64,000 nucleotides of DNA from Acanthosepion lycidas (taxonomy: Eukaryota; Mollusca; Cephalopoda; Sepiida; Sepiidae), in assembly GCA_963932145.1 (NCBI GenBank), contig OZ010613.1:44456341-44520340 (forward strand). The letters are read 5' to 3'. Shown piece by piece: positions 58,401 to 63,937 of this stretch; the stretch's first letter is position 1; each line of letters begins with the position of its first letter. The translations under genes were made by a program, and so were the position numbers. The notes beneath the pieces are model-generated. The model did not search any database. It was given only the letters and a program-made list of their open reading frames with translations, and was not told the origin of the DNA.

Positions 58401-60910
58401 CAATAAGCGCAGCATAGGGAGCCTTCATTGTAGTCAAACTGCATATGGAGAGAGGGCGTCTGATTCCACCAAAATAAGTTTTCACTTTAGACTGTAGGCT
58501 TAGAATATCATGCCCGATTATTATGTAGTGGTGCTGTAAGAATTGTTGGCTAGGGTCACCGTGAATATAATCAAGAAGGAAAGCTGTGTTCTTGTAAACA
58601 ACACCACACATGAATTATGCACAACATACACGAGAGAAAAATAATCAAGGTCAGTGAACATTAATAAAATATTGCATTAACAATGATATACAAATTTCAA
58701 CAATAAGTACAAAGAAAGTTGCTTCCCTTTTTCCGTAATAAAAAGGGTAAGTTTAGCTAATTAATGTTGAGTATAATATTGAATGTTATTTAACTACAAA
58801 GTTCAATTAAGGTCTTAGCTAAATGAAGAATAATTCCACAGTCTGTTGTGAGTGTGGAAAGATGTAATGTACACAAGTGATATCAATAGAAATTAGTATT
58901 ACTCGAATGAGTAATAACTAAGAATTAAAATGTTATAAGTAATATAGCGCCGTCCCGTATTCTCAGAGAATTGAACTGCTACTGCCATTGGCTAACAGCG
59001 AGAGAGTTTATATAGGTATGCATAGGCTCAAGTGAGCTTGGCGCTAAAAAAATATAGAAAGATACTAAGATACGTGATTGGTCAGGAAATGGACCAATCC
59101 GTGATTTTAGAGAAAAATTCAAATAATGTGCGATGGCAAAATTGTCATATAGTAAGTATCATATATTTATGAACCAATGACATTAAAGAAAGCGGAGGTG
59201 TGGCACATGTAAGTGATCACTACAATTACATTAGTGCATAAATTAAGATGTGCGATCACCAATGATAACATCTGCTTTGTAACATCCTGTTACTTTTTAG
59301 ACTATAAATGTCTGCTTTTCGCTAAAAAAAATTATCATAGCACGATGAAAAAAAGGCCCCAAACTTAATAAAAACAAAGTTTTATCGTCAAAATATTGAA
59401 GAATAATGAATTTTGTCATTTTTTTTTTAAATTTTAATTATAATAATTTATAATTTAAAAATCGTTTAAAATTCTGTATTACTTTTTTAGTAATTGTAAT
59501 TAAGTAGAAACTATATTTACAAATCAAAAATTGAAAAGAGACTCTGTAAATTGGTAGCTGCCATAGAGATCATGAGAGGGTAGGTTTCCACCCTATACCT
59601 TTTCATATAGTTTTTTTTTTTTTTTTACTAGCAAGACAAGCCTGGTCAATAATGAACCAAGCTTTGTAAAGTTTTTTTGTCCAAGGGATTTTTATACCCA
59701 CATTAAATTTTAAATTCAGTACATGTTTTTAAAACTTGCAACCTTCATCTGTCTATCTCTCTGAGATGAGGATGATTACTTGAATTATTTTACATTACCC
59801 GGACCGTTATCCTCATCTTCATTGCCATATTCACTACGTTTGAGCAGGTTGTACGCTCCAGCCTTCTTCGGGTGATTGGAATTTCAAACCGAACCCTTTT
59901 ATTTTGTCCACGTGCCATGCCTCTTCCGGGAGTTTCCCAACTCAACTCTCCTAGTTCTTGGTTCACCACTGCTGTGGCCTTGTATTGGACGGAAAAAAGG
60001 GTTCGGTTCGAAATTCCAATCACCTGAAGAAGGCCGGAGCGTACAACGGCCGAAACATTATGAATATGGCAACGAAGATGAGGTTAACGGTCCGAGTAAA
60101 AATGTAAATAAATACAAGTTGCAACATTCAGTCACATTTTTTAACATTTTAAAGGATTTCATTATTCACTAAACTAAAGGGAATCGTGACACAGGATTCA
60201 GAATTTAAAAGAAAACATTATCAAATTGTTTCTGCGTCTTAGAAAAACCTTAAAAACAATCAATGAAAATTAACAAATTTTTGAAGAGTAAAAAAAAATA
60301 AACCATACCTTTTTTTTAGAAAAGAAAAAGAATATTTCTTTCACTTAGTTATGATTCAAATATTTGACATTTTTACTCAAAAAATAAGATAAAAATAAAA
60401 AACAAGCTAATAACAATTATTAACAACTTTTGAGATTTAAATCAAATTAAAAAGGTTTCATTTTAAAATCAATGTACTATTAATTTTGAAAATGATAATG
60501 TTCATTTTTTTAAATTTTACAATTTGATTTTACAAGTTACATTTTCTTTTTTAAATTCTAACTCGAATTCTAATTCCATATTTGTAATGAAAAGAATTGC
60601 AGTATTTATTCACTCTAATTTTTAAGAATTTTCTAAATTTACTATTTTTAGCGATTCATGTAAATTTTCTGTTATTAATTAAGGAAAACTATTTTACATT
60701 GTTAAACTTCTTGAAAATTATATAGAAAAAAGAACGTGTGTTTTGGAGTTTTGAACTTTTGACAGTCTTACTTAAAATGTGTAAAAGTCCGTGTTTAAGA
60801 GTTTTAATTTCCGGCATGGCATTCTCGACTTCCTTCTGTATTAAGTGGCATCCCCTCTTCTTGGCCGAAATAGAAATTACTCGCTGATACCAAACAGGAA
60901 TTGTGGCCAT
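29164..60910 (-). CDS. YjbQ/UPF0047-family protein, complete seven-exon gene
   Basis: Seven exons (60910-60772, 54703-54669, 51702-51683, 50359-50320, 41527-41486, 35973-35856, 29207-29164) join in frame to 438 nt, encoding 145 residues plus stop. Family hallmarks in order are KKRGCHLI, HTSASIGLNE, NWDSDVRVDME, RHSCEGPDDMPAHIK, LSIPVTEGKLNLGTWQG and LVLTLQG. YjbQ/UPF0047 proteins are about 140-residue single-domain proteins; E. coli YjbQ has weak thiamine-phosphate synthase activity, and the eukaryotic role is unknown. All junctions are GT-AG. No targeting peptide or membrane segment is visible, so it is probably soluble. The genomic span is about 31.7 kb for 438 coding bases. No in-frame stop or lost motif suggests decay. 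Confidence 0.93.
29230..29570 (+). repeat. Dispersed repeat ending in taaccttttctaggttacaa, copy 1
   Basis: Shares aatgggtatgtctcaatcct, gttggttta-type middle, ccattttggttattc and cattcagtaacc with copies at about 34625-34870 and 35535-35765. Each copy lies close to an exon of the YjbQ-like gene. Confidence 0.55.
29975..30305. repeat. Foldback element
   Basis: taaatgtaaaggattttatt at the left is inverted at the right (aataaaatccttacattt), and ggctaactgaaaa is mirrored by ttttcagttagcc. Followed by cttgaggaagtccatcagaa and gatgaaac, a decayed hammerhead-like core. Confidence 0.65.
30590..31400 (-). mobile_element. Penelope-like retroelement fragment with GIY-YIG remains
   Basis: Minus strand reads, with frame breaks, NNAKQRLVNNGFPNQLINH, then YKQDESSLRNIIKK, IIYEFKCPLRNC and TTTCLSRC, corresponding to the reverse-transcriptase C-terminus and the GIY-YIG endonuclease with its Cys-containing linker. 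Class assignment rests on motif order. Confidence 0.6.
31400..32040. other. AT-rich intron, nothing recognised
   Basis: Low-complexity A/T-rich sequence without an ORF or repeat I can name. Confidence 0.4.
32045..32490 (+). mobile_element. LINE fragment, C-terminus of endonuclease-reverse transcriptase
   Basis: Reads across small breaks: FNKCNIEGIETFLIQSQLRW, TGHVLRMSDNRITKIL, NVGRPWLRYK and the ORF at 32267 (HNTLECLASEQVEWRS). This is the usual end of a widespread invertebrate LINE ORF2. 5' truncated. Confidence 0.7.
32515..32556. repeat. Perfect 42-bp palindrome
   Basis: Arms aaaatttcataactgaatca and its reverse complement are separated by only GT. The right arm lies at the edge of the Helitron helicase fragment and the left just after the LINE fragment. 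Confidence 0.85.
32545..33200 (-). mobile_element. Helitron PIF1-like helicase fragment
   Basis: The minus-strand ORF 32844-32545 contains YPVEFLNSLTPAGLPPHNL and GALVMLLRNLD...LCNGTGL, the C-terminal part of PIF1-like helicases carried by Helitrons; upstream to about 33200 further pieces (QLSGDEEADIFSKQLLDVGN) continue in broken frames. No Rep domain or Helitron end seen. Confidence 0.75.
33200..34420. other. Intron with microsatellites, no gene
   Basis: (TA)n at 33612-33641 and 33920-33946; the latter is followed by (GA)n and (CAGA)n/(TAGA)n to about 33990. The rest is unassigned. Confidence 0.5.
34430..34615 (-). mobile_element. Mariner-type transposase fragment
   Basis: Minus strand in shifting frames resembles SPDLALCNFWLFPK then SQTVNEIKENV, the region after the last catalytic Asp in mariner transposases (SPDLAP-LFPKLK). 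Short and decayed. Confidence 0.45.
34950..35097 (+). mobile_element. Jockey-like LINE 3' tail
   Basis: cactcccagtagccccttgc, atcttagtagaattattacc and ttgcttgggatgaattgat followed by an A run match the tails at 38.65 and 48.95 kb. Confidence 0.6.
35856..35973 (-). CDS. YjbQ-like exon 6 with the GTWQG signature
   Basis: Acceptor cttccag, donor gtgagt. It encodes PAHIKAAFIG, then LSIPVTEGKLNLGTWQG, the core of the UPF0047 signature, and WLFEHRNHA, which carries conserved histidines. One base remains for the last exon. Asn replaces the usual Ser at one signature position. Confidence 0.94.
36240..36990. repeat. Tandem repeat interrupted by a solo LTR
   Basis: A unit of about 110 bp (tttttgactagtatttctttca; atttgctttatttacacttg; ttagatgaagcattgtca) occurs about four times, on both sides of the LTR at 36440-36815. 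A related stretch lies near 50940-51000. Confidence 0.7.
36440..36815. mobile_element. Solo LTR with 5-bp target duplication
   Basis: A 376-bp block begins TGTTATGG and ends CCATAACA (TG...CA with an 8-bp inverted terminus) and is flanked by the direct repeat CAACC (36435-36439 and 36816-36820). It contains an agtcagtcagtcag-type motif. No internal element sequence, so it arose by LTR-LTR recombination. Which LTR order it belongs to cannot be said. Confidence 0.88.
36990..38720 (+). mobile_element. Jockey-like LINE, decayed reverse transcriptase ORF
   Basis: Recognisable pieces: SNLDPHKACGLYP, KQYSFCFSRLTADVL, LDISKAFDRLWHTGLLHKLK (RT motif A), then the ORF 38070-38591 with YKSTIHPCLKHCCHLWPGVP and FKCSVNHYL. 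It ends with the family tail at about 38649-38700. A SINE fragment (37265-37415) is inserted. The catalytic D-D motif region is broken by stops. Confidence 0.8.
37265..37415 (+). repeat. SINE fragment inside the LINE
   Basis: tagccttgggtggcaactgg, cctactgtgggaaaaaaatc and atgcatggcac are body tags of the tRNA-derived SINE; the head is missing. Confidence 0.6.
39380..39795. repeat. Minisatellite, about 13 copies of a 28-32-bp unit
   Basis: Unit acgtatagctggcaacatta followed by ttttttccaaaa, with small changes. It is not CRISPR-like: the spacing is short and the intervening bases are also repeated. Confidence 0.8.
39817..39906 (+). repeat. Three perfect 30-bp repeats
   Basis: The unit gtagtttatcgtcatacccag is identical in three copies at exact 30-bp period and stays in frame (DVVYRHTQDA three times), adjacent to the preceding minisatellite. 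Identity suggests recent expansion. Confidence 0.9.
40600..40830 (+). repeat. Dispersed hammerhead-bearing repeat ending in (TA)n
   Basis: Same family as the right arm of the 21.7-22.1 kb foldback: ttgtctttgtaatttatccc, CTGAAGA (40620-40626), GAAA (40644-40647), AGTACTT, then ttcatctgaacatcaaaaaa and gaaacatgtttaaatgaaga, finishing in (TA)n at 40806-40831. Stem I pairs for two bases only. Confidence 0.5.
41486..41527 (-). CDS. YjbQ-like exon 5 (EGPDDM)
   Basis: A 42-nt exon of 14 whole codons, STPFRHSCEGPDDM, with acceptor ttaacag and donor gtaatt. The EGPDDM sequence is a family hallmark, and the histidine before it is conserved. Confidence 0.9.
41746..43334 (-). mobile_element. Tc1/mariner-type transposon, possibly nested
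   Basis: Outer inverted ends cactctgtctgaagttatta (41746) and the mirror ending at 43334 (cagcctgtctgaagttatta on the minus strand) are flanked by TA. A second pair of similar ends lies inside (near 41930 and 43160), closely bracketing the transposase. The right end abuts a hAT relic. Confidence 0.75.
42053..43059 (-). pseudogene. Tc1/mariner transposase, decayed
   Basis: The start ATG at 43059 is followed by a helix-turn-helix region with frame breaks; the open part (42448-42053) contains FIHDNAPSHVS (second catalytic Asp) and GPDLNPIKNLW, where the catalytic Glu of PIENLW is Lys. It ends MEKNGHYIKM. Inactive. Confidence 0.85.
43335..43600 (-). pseudogene. hAT transposase, C-terminal dimerisation domain fragment
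   Basis: Minus-strand ORF 43589-43323 reads INTIAVSSVEAERGFSVMN and DKRNRLEVKNVANLLVIN, the hAT C-terminal dimerisation signature. The rest of the transposase is missing; the mariner insertion lies at its 3' side. Confidence 0.75.
44640..44975 (+). repeat. Dispersed repeat ending in (TA)n
   Basis: cagaaaaatatttgtgaatatgaaagga, attcaatcagatatgcctaa and the terminal (TA)n (44936-44974) match 52.26-52.38 kb. Confidence 0.5.
44985..45150. repeat. Foldback element
   Basis: Arms 44988-45060 and 45072-45150 are inverted (gactaaatttgtta with taacaaatttagtc; agtttactagtgac mirrored by tcacaagtaaact). Continues the hairpin theme beside (TA)n tracts. Confidence 0.7.
45400..45870. repeat. Cluster of four (TA)n microsatellites
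   Basis: Tracts at 45405-45441, 45451-45481, 45617-45650 and 45826-45866 in less than 500 bp. The hammerhead at 45.73 kb lies between the last two. Confidence 0.9.
45727..45769 (-). ncRNA. Hammerhead ribozyme, minimal type I
   Basis: Minus strand: stem I AGCAC pairs perfectly with GTGCT; core CTGAAGA (45764-45758); stem II ATGC/GCAT with loop GTTGT; GAAA (45744-45741); stem III ACT/AGT with loop TTG; predicted cleavage after the T at 45732. Every invariant base and every pair is present. Confidence 0.85.
45871..47600 (+). pseudogene. Reverse transcriptase of Penelope-like type (GLYRDDG), decayed
   Basis: Fragments in broken frames: DYYPSISKDLFNSALEFAQK (motif A region), MGSLDSSEASDLVGLFIL, NIGLYRDDGFLVVKD (catalytic YRDD), DFLDVILDLNN, then SVIKHIPSFIE, FRNSGY and, after a Cys-bearing segment (LKLCYCCANN), decayed remains of what in relatives is a GIY-YIG domain, ending near 47600. 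Several stops and frameshifts; the linker Cys cluster is largely deleted. The class is inferred from motif order. Confidence 0.7.
47830..48270. repeat. Degenerate (TATG/TGTA)n satellite
   Basis: Long stretch of gtatgtatgtatgg, tatatgtgtgtat and related steps. The overlapping ORFs here are low-complexity artefacts. Confidence 0.85.
48455..49024 (+). mobile_element. Jockey-like LINE 3' end with poly(A)
   Basis: The ORF 48463-48885 (YCCHIWSGAPYVCLGVLDRL ... LWNSLPFSCFPVSYNLQ ... FKCNVNRHL) is intact, GC-richer than its surroundings, and followed by the tail gtaaccccttgcgtcctagt and about 27 A. This is the youngest looking LINE copy here; it is 5' truncated within the RT C-terminal region. Confidence 0.88.
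49815..50045. repeat. Foldback element
   Basis: tataataatcattttaaaaaaaatatgattcc (49822) is mirrored by ggaatcatattttttttt aaaataattata (about 50008-50040). The loop contains cttgaggatgaaacag, a hammerhead core without its stem II. Confidence 0.65.
50320..50359 (-). CDS. YjbQ-like exon 4 (VDMEMFLNKVVPE)
   Basis: A 40-nt exon with acceptor tttgcag and donor gtatgt. It completes Arg and reads VDMEMFLNKVVPE, matching the family segment before the RH-EGPDDM block. Phase 0 at the end. Confidence 0.88.
50575..50725 (+). repeat. tRNA(Leu/Ser)-like SINE
   Basis: gtcgagtggttaaagcac (A box) and caggttcaaagcctg (B box) with a long middle resemble a class II tRNA; a tail ctcgagccagtagacgaaat follows. 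It does not fold into a complete tRNA as far as I can see. Confidence 0.5.
51683..51702 (-). CDS. YjbQ-like exon 3, 20-nt microexon
   Basis: Acceptor ttcttcag and donor gtaagg enclose only 20 nt, reading NWDSDV and two bases of an Arg codon. It supplies exactly the residues expected between GLNE and VDME of the family (NENYDxDVRxDME), which is the main support for so small an exon. Confidence 0.85.
52140..52380 (+). repeat. Dispersed hammerhead-bearing repeat ending in (TA)n
   Basis: CCC (52174-52176), CTGATGA (52177-52183), stem II with CTCT/AGAG, GAAA (52202-52205), palindromic AGTACT stem III, then T and GGG (52212-52214). The body matches 44.8-44.93 kb and the element ends in tatatata near 52370. 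Confidence 0.55.
52504..52583. mobile_element. MADE1-like mariner MITE, copy 4 (80 bp)
   Basis: 80-bp palindrome with TTAGGTTGGTGCAAAA left end and one mismatch in the right end; TA on both sides. It lacks the 22 bp of arm sequence present in the 102-bp copies. Confidence 0.88.
52755..53570 (+). pseudogene. LINE reverse transcriptase fragment
   Basis: NNIRYADGTVLMADSENKLQ corresponds to the catalytic YADD block (second Asp changed to Gly), followed by KKKGLTINCKKAE, FKYLGSVLTEDRKCDTETRR, and across frames ILWTHNEER and AIIAYVWKG. 5' truncated, frameshifted and inactive. Confidence 0.8.
54115..54325 (+). repeat. Tandem 38-bp repeat with inverted start and terminal hairpin
   Basis: Unit atgcatgacagaatacatga followed by aacaagtacgattgtt occurs about four times. 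The first half unit is inverted (gtttcatatattctgtcatg before it), and the end forms gttataaacaca/tgtgtttataac. Confidence 0.75.
54669..54703 (-). CDS. YjbQ-like exon 2 (HTSASIGLNE)
   Basis: A 35-nt exon with acceptor tattttccag and donor gtaggt. It reads KHTSASIGLNE after completing an Ile codon; the HTSAS stretch is strongly conserved in the family. It ends in phase 0. Confidence 0.88.
54780..55280 (-). pseudogene. Mariner transposase fragment
   Basis: Minus strand in broken frames: WSKSGLYSVNKKNVV, LPDLAP-like, NYYLFWSLQNTLM and ELPDKWQQVIENKDEY, matching the C-terminal half of mariner/SETMAR-type transposases. A short direct repeat (aaaagtaccattacattttg, three times) lies at its lower-coordinate end. 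Confidence 0.7.
55945..56035 (-). mobile_element. Jockey-like LINE 3' tail, inverted
   Basis: Read on the minus strand: ctataaccctttgtgtctta, gtggccttactgccttgcat and ggggtgataccaat then A-rich, as in the tails at 38.65 and 48.95 kb. Confidence 0.55.
56272..56545 (+). repeat. Composite 5S rRNA-tRNA SINE
   Basis: 5S-like head (caccaaagttaagcaatgtc, gagcctggccagtgcctaga, gagaataccaggtgctgtaa) joined to a tRNA-like unit (gtgcaggtggtgcaatggat) and the common body. The 5S match (internal control region and 3' stem) is strongest in this copy. Confidence 0.8.
56800..57028 (-). repeat. Putative 3' LTR of the gypsy element
   Basis: Minus strand starts TGTTGTGGGAACTACT directly after the purine tract ggtggaggaga, and contains a TATA-like ctataaaaac and gaataaagc. 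The far end (near ttgtca) is not certain. Confidence 0.6.
57028..58620 (-). pseudogene. Ty3/gypsy retrotransposon pol, internally deleted
   Basis: From 58620 downward: an ORF with IIGHDILS (possible protease-RT linker), a reverse-transcriptase part (FTSVDLCSIYHQIQIKKQDK ... LYQFCQVPFRVTNGVAAF), then an abrupt join to the integrase core (ILTVIDKFS across frames; ELATFLNMQG; NGLIEHYNGIIW) and C-terminus, ending at a purine tract. The RT active-site block, RNase H and the integrase zinc finger are missing, and frames are broken. Confidence 0.85.
58620..59240 (-). repeat. LTR-like or promoter-like segment upstream of the gypsy relic
   Basis: Minus strand starts near tgtagtgatcacttacatgt and includes tatataaactctctcgctg. 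It does not match the 3' LTR at 56.8-57.0 kb, so the two ends belong to different or recombined elements. Confidence 0.4.
59795..60110. repeat. Foldback element with hammerhead-like arms
   Basis: Left arm (minus sense, 59797-59905) and right arm (60000-60105) share ccaatcacc(t)gaagaagg, ggagcgtacaac, atatggcaa(c/t)gaagatgagg and aacggtcc. The right arm has CTGAAGA (60024-60030), stem II GGCCG/CGGCC and GAAA (60052-60055). It lies in intron 1 of the YjbQ-like gene, about 660 bp from exon 1. Confidence 0.75.
60772..60910 (-). CDS. YjbQ-like exon 1 with start codon
   Basis: The ATG at 60910-60908 opens MATIPVWYQRVISIS followed by KKRGCHLIQKEVENAMPEI, the usual N-terminus of the UPF0047 family. 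The exon ends GLLHIL plus one base, then donor gtaaga. This start gives the family's usual length. Confidence 0.92.
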
Positions 60911-61010
60911 AACGAAAATTAAATTTGAATCTTTTCACTTTCTTTTTGCGATGGTCTCAACACCGGCAAGAAACAAGGGAGGTAACTCTAAATGCTATTT
61001 AAAACTGATT
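60911..61010 (-). promoter_or_regulatory. 5' flank of the YjbQ-like gene (putative promoter/5'UTR)
   Basis: The bases just upstream of the ATG are less AT-rich than their surroundings and contain ggcaagaaacaagggaggta on the + strand. No clear TATA box is visible. The assignment rests on position only. Confidence 0.3.
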
Positions 61011-62800
61011 TTGTTCCATGTCACAGTTAATTGCATTTTTCGTCTCTAAACACACTGACTGCAATTATTTTTATTTTATTTATTGGCAATAAAAAATTTA
61101 GTCATTAGTCGATACAAGATATAGTGACTTATAAGGAAAACAGTTCGAAAATTATTTAGAAAGAACTTGTTGAACGAGTTACTGGCAAAAATAGTTTTGA
61201 AAGTTATTGCAGTCGTTAGATCACACTGGCTAAGAAGAAGGTACTACTGAAAAACAAAAAAATAATACTTTTTCCGCAATAAAAGCAAAAACTCGATATC
61301 TCCTGTTATAAAATATTTGCCAAAAAAAATCAGGGAATTGTCCGATTCAGGACTTATTAATAATAAATTGATAATTGTTTTTACTGAATAGGTCATTTTA
61401 TTTAAAAAAACATTGGGGAAATATATTTTTGCGGAATGTTTCACACCCCCTTTTCGATATAAAACGAAACGTGTATACTTTTTTTTTTTTCATTTCACAG
61501 TCTTCTTCGTCCAACTTTTTTAGTTATAAAAAGAAACCCCTGAAGATATTATTTCAGCAAAAATAAAATTATGCAATATCAAGTGTGAACATATGGATAA
61601 TTTGGCCTGCATCTTACCAAAAAGTTAAGCAAAAATTAAAAATTCAATAAAACGCAAAAAAAATTCTTTTTTTTTTTTTTGCAAATTACTCCTTACACAA
61701 TTAAACACAATATTTTTCTTCATATTCGACAGAAAAAATGTCTAAAAAAAACTTAAATTTAAAAAAAAAATACCTTTTAGGTACAATTTTAAAATTAATC
61801 CCGTTGCTGTTCGTCACAAAGTTTATTTCATTAAATAAAAACATGTTTGAAGATGTAAAAAAAATGTAAAGTTTACCATTTTCGAGTGTGAATCTTTGTA
61901 AAATAAAAACTAAAAAGAAACTTTTTTTCCTTTTATTTTAGCAATTGTTAAATTATTTTTGATATGGATGTACAAAAAGGAGAATAATTCTGCCATCTCA
62001 CGTTAACTGGCTACTGTTCAATATATGAAGAGGAGTATTACTAATTTTTAATTTTATATTTCCCGTTCAGTCAGTATAAAAAATAAAATTATTCATTACA
62101 CTAAGTTTAATAAAAGCGTATAGAAAAAAATATTCTTAAACTATTGGTTATGTAAGGTTAAAGAAAATTTAATTTTAAACATAAATAACAAATTCTTGAT
62201 TATTGCACTGCTAGTCTCCCGTACTTCTTTAGGTTTCATTTTCTGTCGTACTTCTTTAGGCTTTTTACTTTTTCCCGCGCTTTGGCGCACTAAAATTTAT
62301 AAGTATGAGATATTAAAATGGAGGTTTGTTTGTGTGTATGTGTGTGTGTGGGGGGGGGTGAAATATACACCGCAAAAATATTTCCCCAAAGTTTTAAATA
62401 AAAATAAAATCTATTCATTAAAAACTCCATTCATTAATGAATAAGTACTGAAAATTTTTCGTTTGAATTGGATAATTCCTTATCTTTGGCAAATATTTTA
62501 AAACAGGAGGGAGCAATATTTTTGCTTTCATTTCAGAAAAAAACATCCATTTTGGCACTACTTAGAACTATATTTTCAATGATATGTGTCATCATAATGA
62601 AGACAATATAGTCAAAAATAAATAATATATATATATGTTCTAAACTATTTTGTAAAATACATCTGTTTGATGCTTTGGCACACGTCTTCAGTAATAATTT
62701 TAGCCAAGGATCAATAGGGGTTTTAAGTCTATTGCGGGGCCGATAAGGATGTCGCCCCCGCAAGCTTTATGAAGAAATGTGTGAACAGCCAAGACAAAGG
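61010..62800. other. AT-rich region upstream of the YjbQ-like gene, no gene seen
   Basis: Homopolymer-rich sequence. A short direct repeat cgtacttctttaggttt and cgtacttctttaggctt lies at 62220-62262, followed by cccgcgctttggcgcacta. The small ORFs are not convincing. Confidence 0.4.
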
Positions 62801-63029
62801 CAAAGGTTTCTGAAACAATAATGTCGATTTTATTAATGCCAATTGTACAAGAGTGTCCTCTGAAGAAATGTGTTCAAGTCGGTGTCGGGTCCGGTATGAC
62901 TGGTTTTGTTTAAGGGTAGCTGCTTTCGGTCGTATCGGTAAAACGAATATAGAGTTGATCGGCGAAACAGATGTAGCTGGTCGACTGCCGGATGGGAGAA
63001 TAGACGGGAACAGCAGCAGGTTGATCGGT

Positions 63030-63500
63030 GTCCCTAAACAGGGCCAAGTCAGAACAGTGATACGACTTTACTGGGCGGATCGACCGTGGAAACGGGATCG
63101 CGCCAAAGTGTATCCCTTGGCGAAGACGGAGTCCCTAAACAGGGCCAAGTCAGAACAGTGATACGACTTTACTGGGTGGATCGACCGTGGAAACGGGATC
63201 GCGCCAAAGTGTATCCCTTGGCGAAGACGGAGTCCCTAAACAGGGCCAAGTCAGAACAGTGATAGACTTCACAGGGCGGACCGACAACAGTGATAGACTT
63301 CACAGGGCGGATCGACCGCAGAAACGGGATCGCGCCAAAGTGTATCACTTGGCGAAGACGGAGTCCCTAAACAGGGCCAAGTCAGAACAGTGATAGACTT
63401 CACAGGGCGGATCGACCGTGAAAACGGGATCGCGCCAAAGTGCATCACTTGGCGAAGCCGGTCAGAGAGGTGATACGTCTTCCAGGGCGGATCGACCAAT
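63030..63500 (+). repeat. GC-rich 101-bp tandem array
   Basis: The string gtccctaaacagggccaagt starts at 63030, 63131, 63232 and 63363: exact 101-bp spacing twice, then 131 bp owing to a 30-bp internal duplication (cagtgatagacttcacaggg). Each unit has ggatcgaccg, aacgggatcgcgccaaagtg and ttggcgaag. 101 is not a multiple of three, so it is not a coding repeat. Confidence 0.9.
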
Positions 63501-63554
63501 CAAACCGCCTGCACGCGACCAATCTGTTTTCCCGCTCAAATGCTGGGATCCTAT

Positions 63555-63580
63555 CACGTGGTACACGACCATTATATAAA
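63555..63580 (+). promoter_or_regulatory. E-box and TATA box
   Basis: CACGTG at 63555-63560 and tatataaa at 63573-63580, just after the tandem array. Together with a pyrimidine-rich stretch 25-60 bp downstream they look like a Pol II promoter, either of an LTR or of a gene to the right. Confidence 0.5.
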
Positions 63581-63937
63581 CCCAACATATGTAAACTCCC
63601 TCGAGTAGTTTTCTTTTCATTCATCTCTCTTCCACGTCTCATTCCTTGCTACCAAGTGCCAAGATGTAATCTTCAAGAACTCCCGTCTTAGCCATTGCAG
63701 TCAGGCGTTAAAGACTATTACCAACATTAACGCAAGTACGAACTCTGAAATCTCTTCTGAACTTTTACCAACTTTACAACTCACAATTCCAAACTTTATT
63801 CTTCTAAATTACAGTTTAATATTACTTCCTTTTAATATGAACTCAGGTACAACTATTACCTTAATCAAAGGAACACTTTTCCTAAGTAAAGTCAGATATA
63901 TGTATCACCCACTACAATATCGTTGCTGCTGGTGAGG

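Noticed and set aside
62853-63393. ORFs of 102 and 68 codons across the 101-bp array
   Set aside because: The period is not a multiple of three and the frames shift between units, so the array is not coding.
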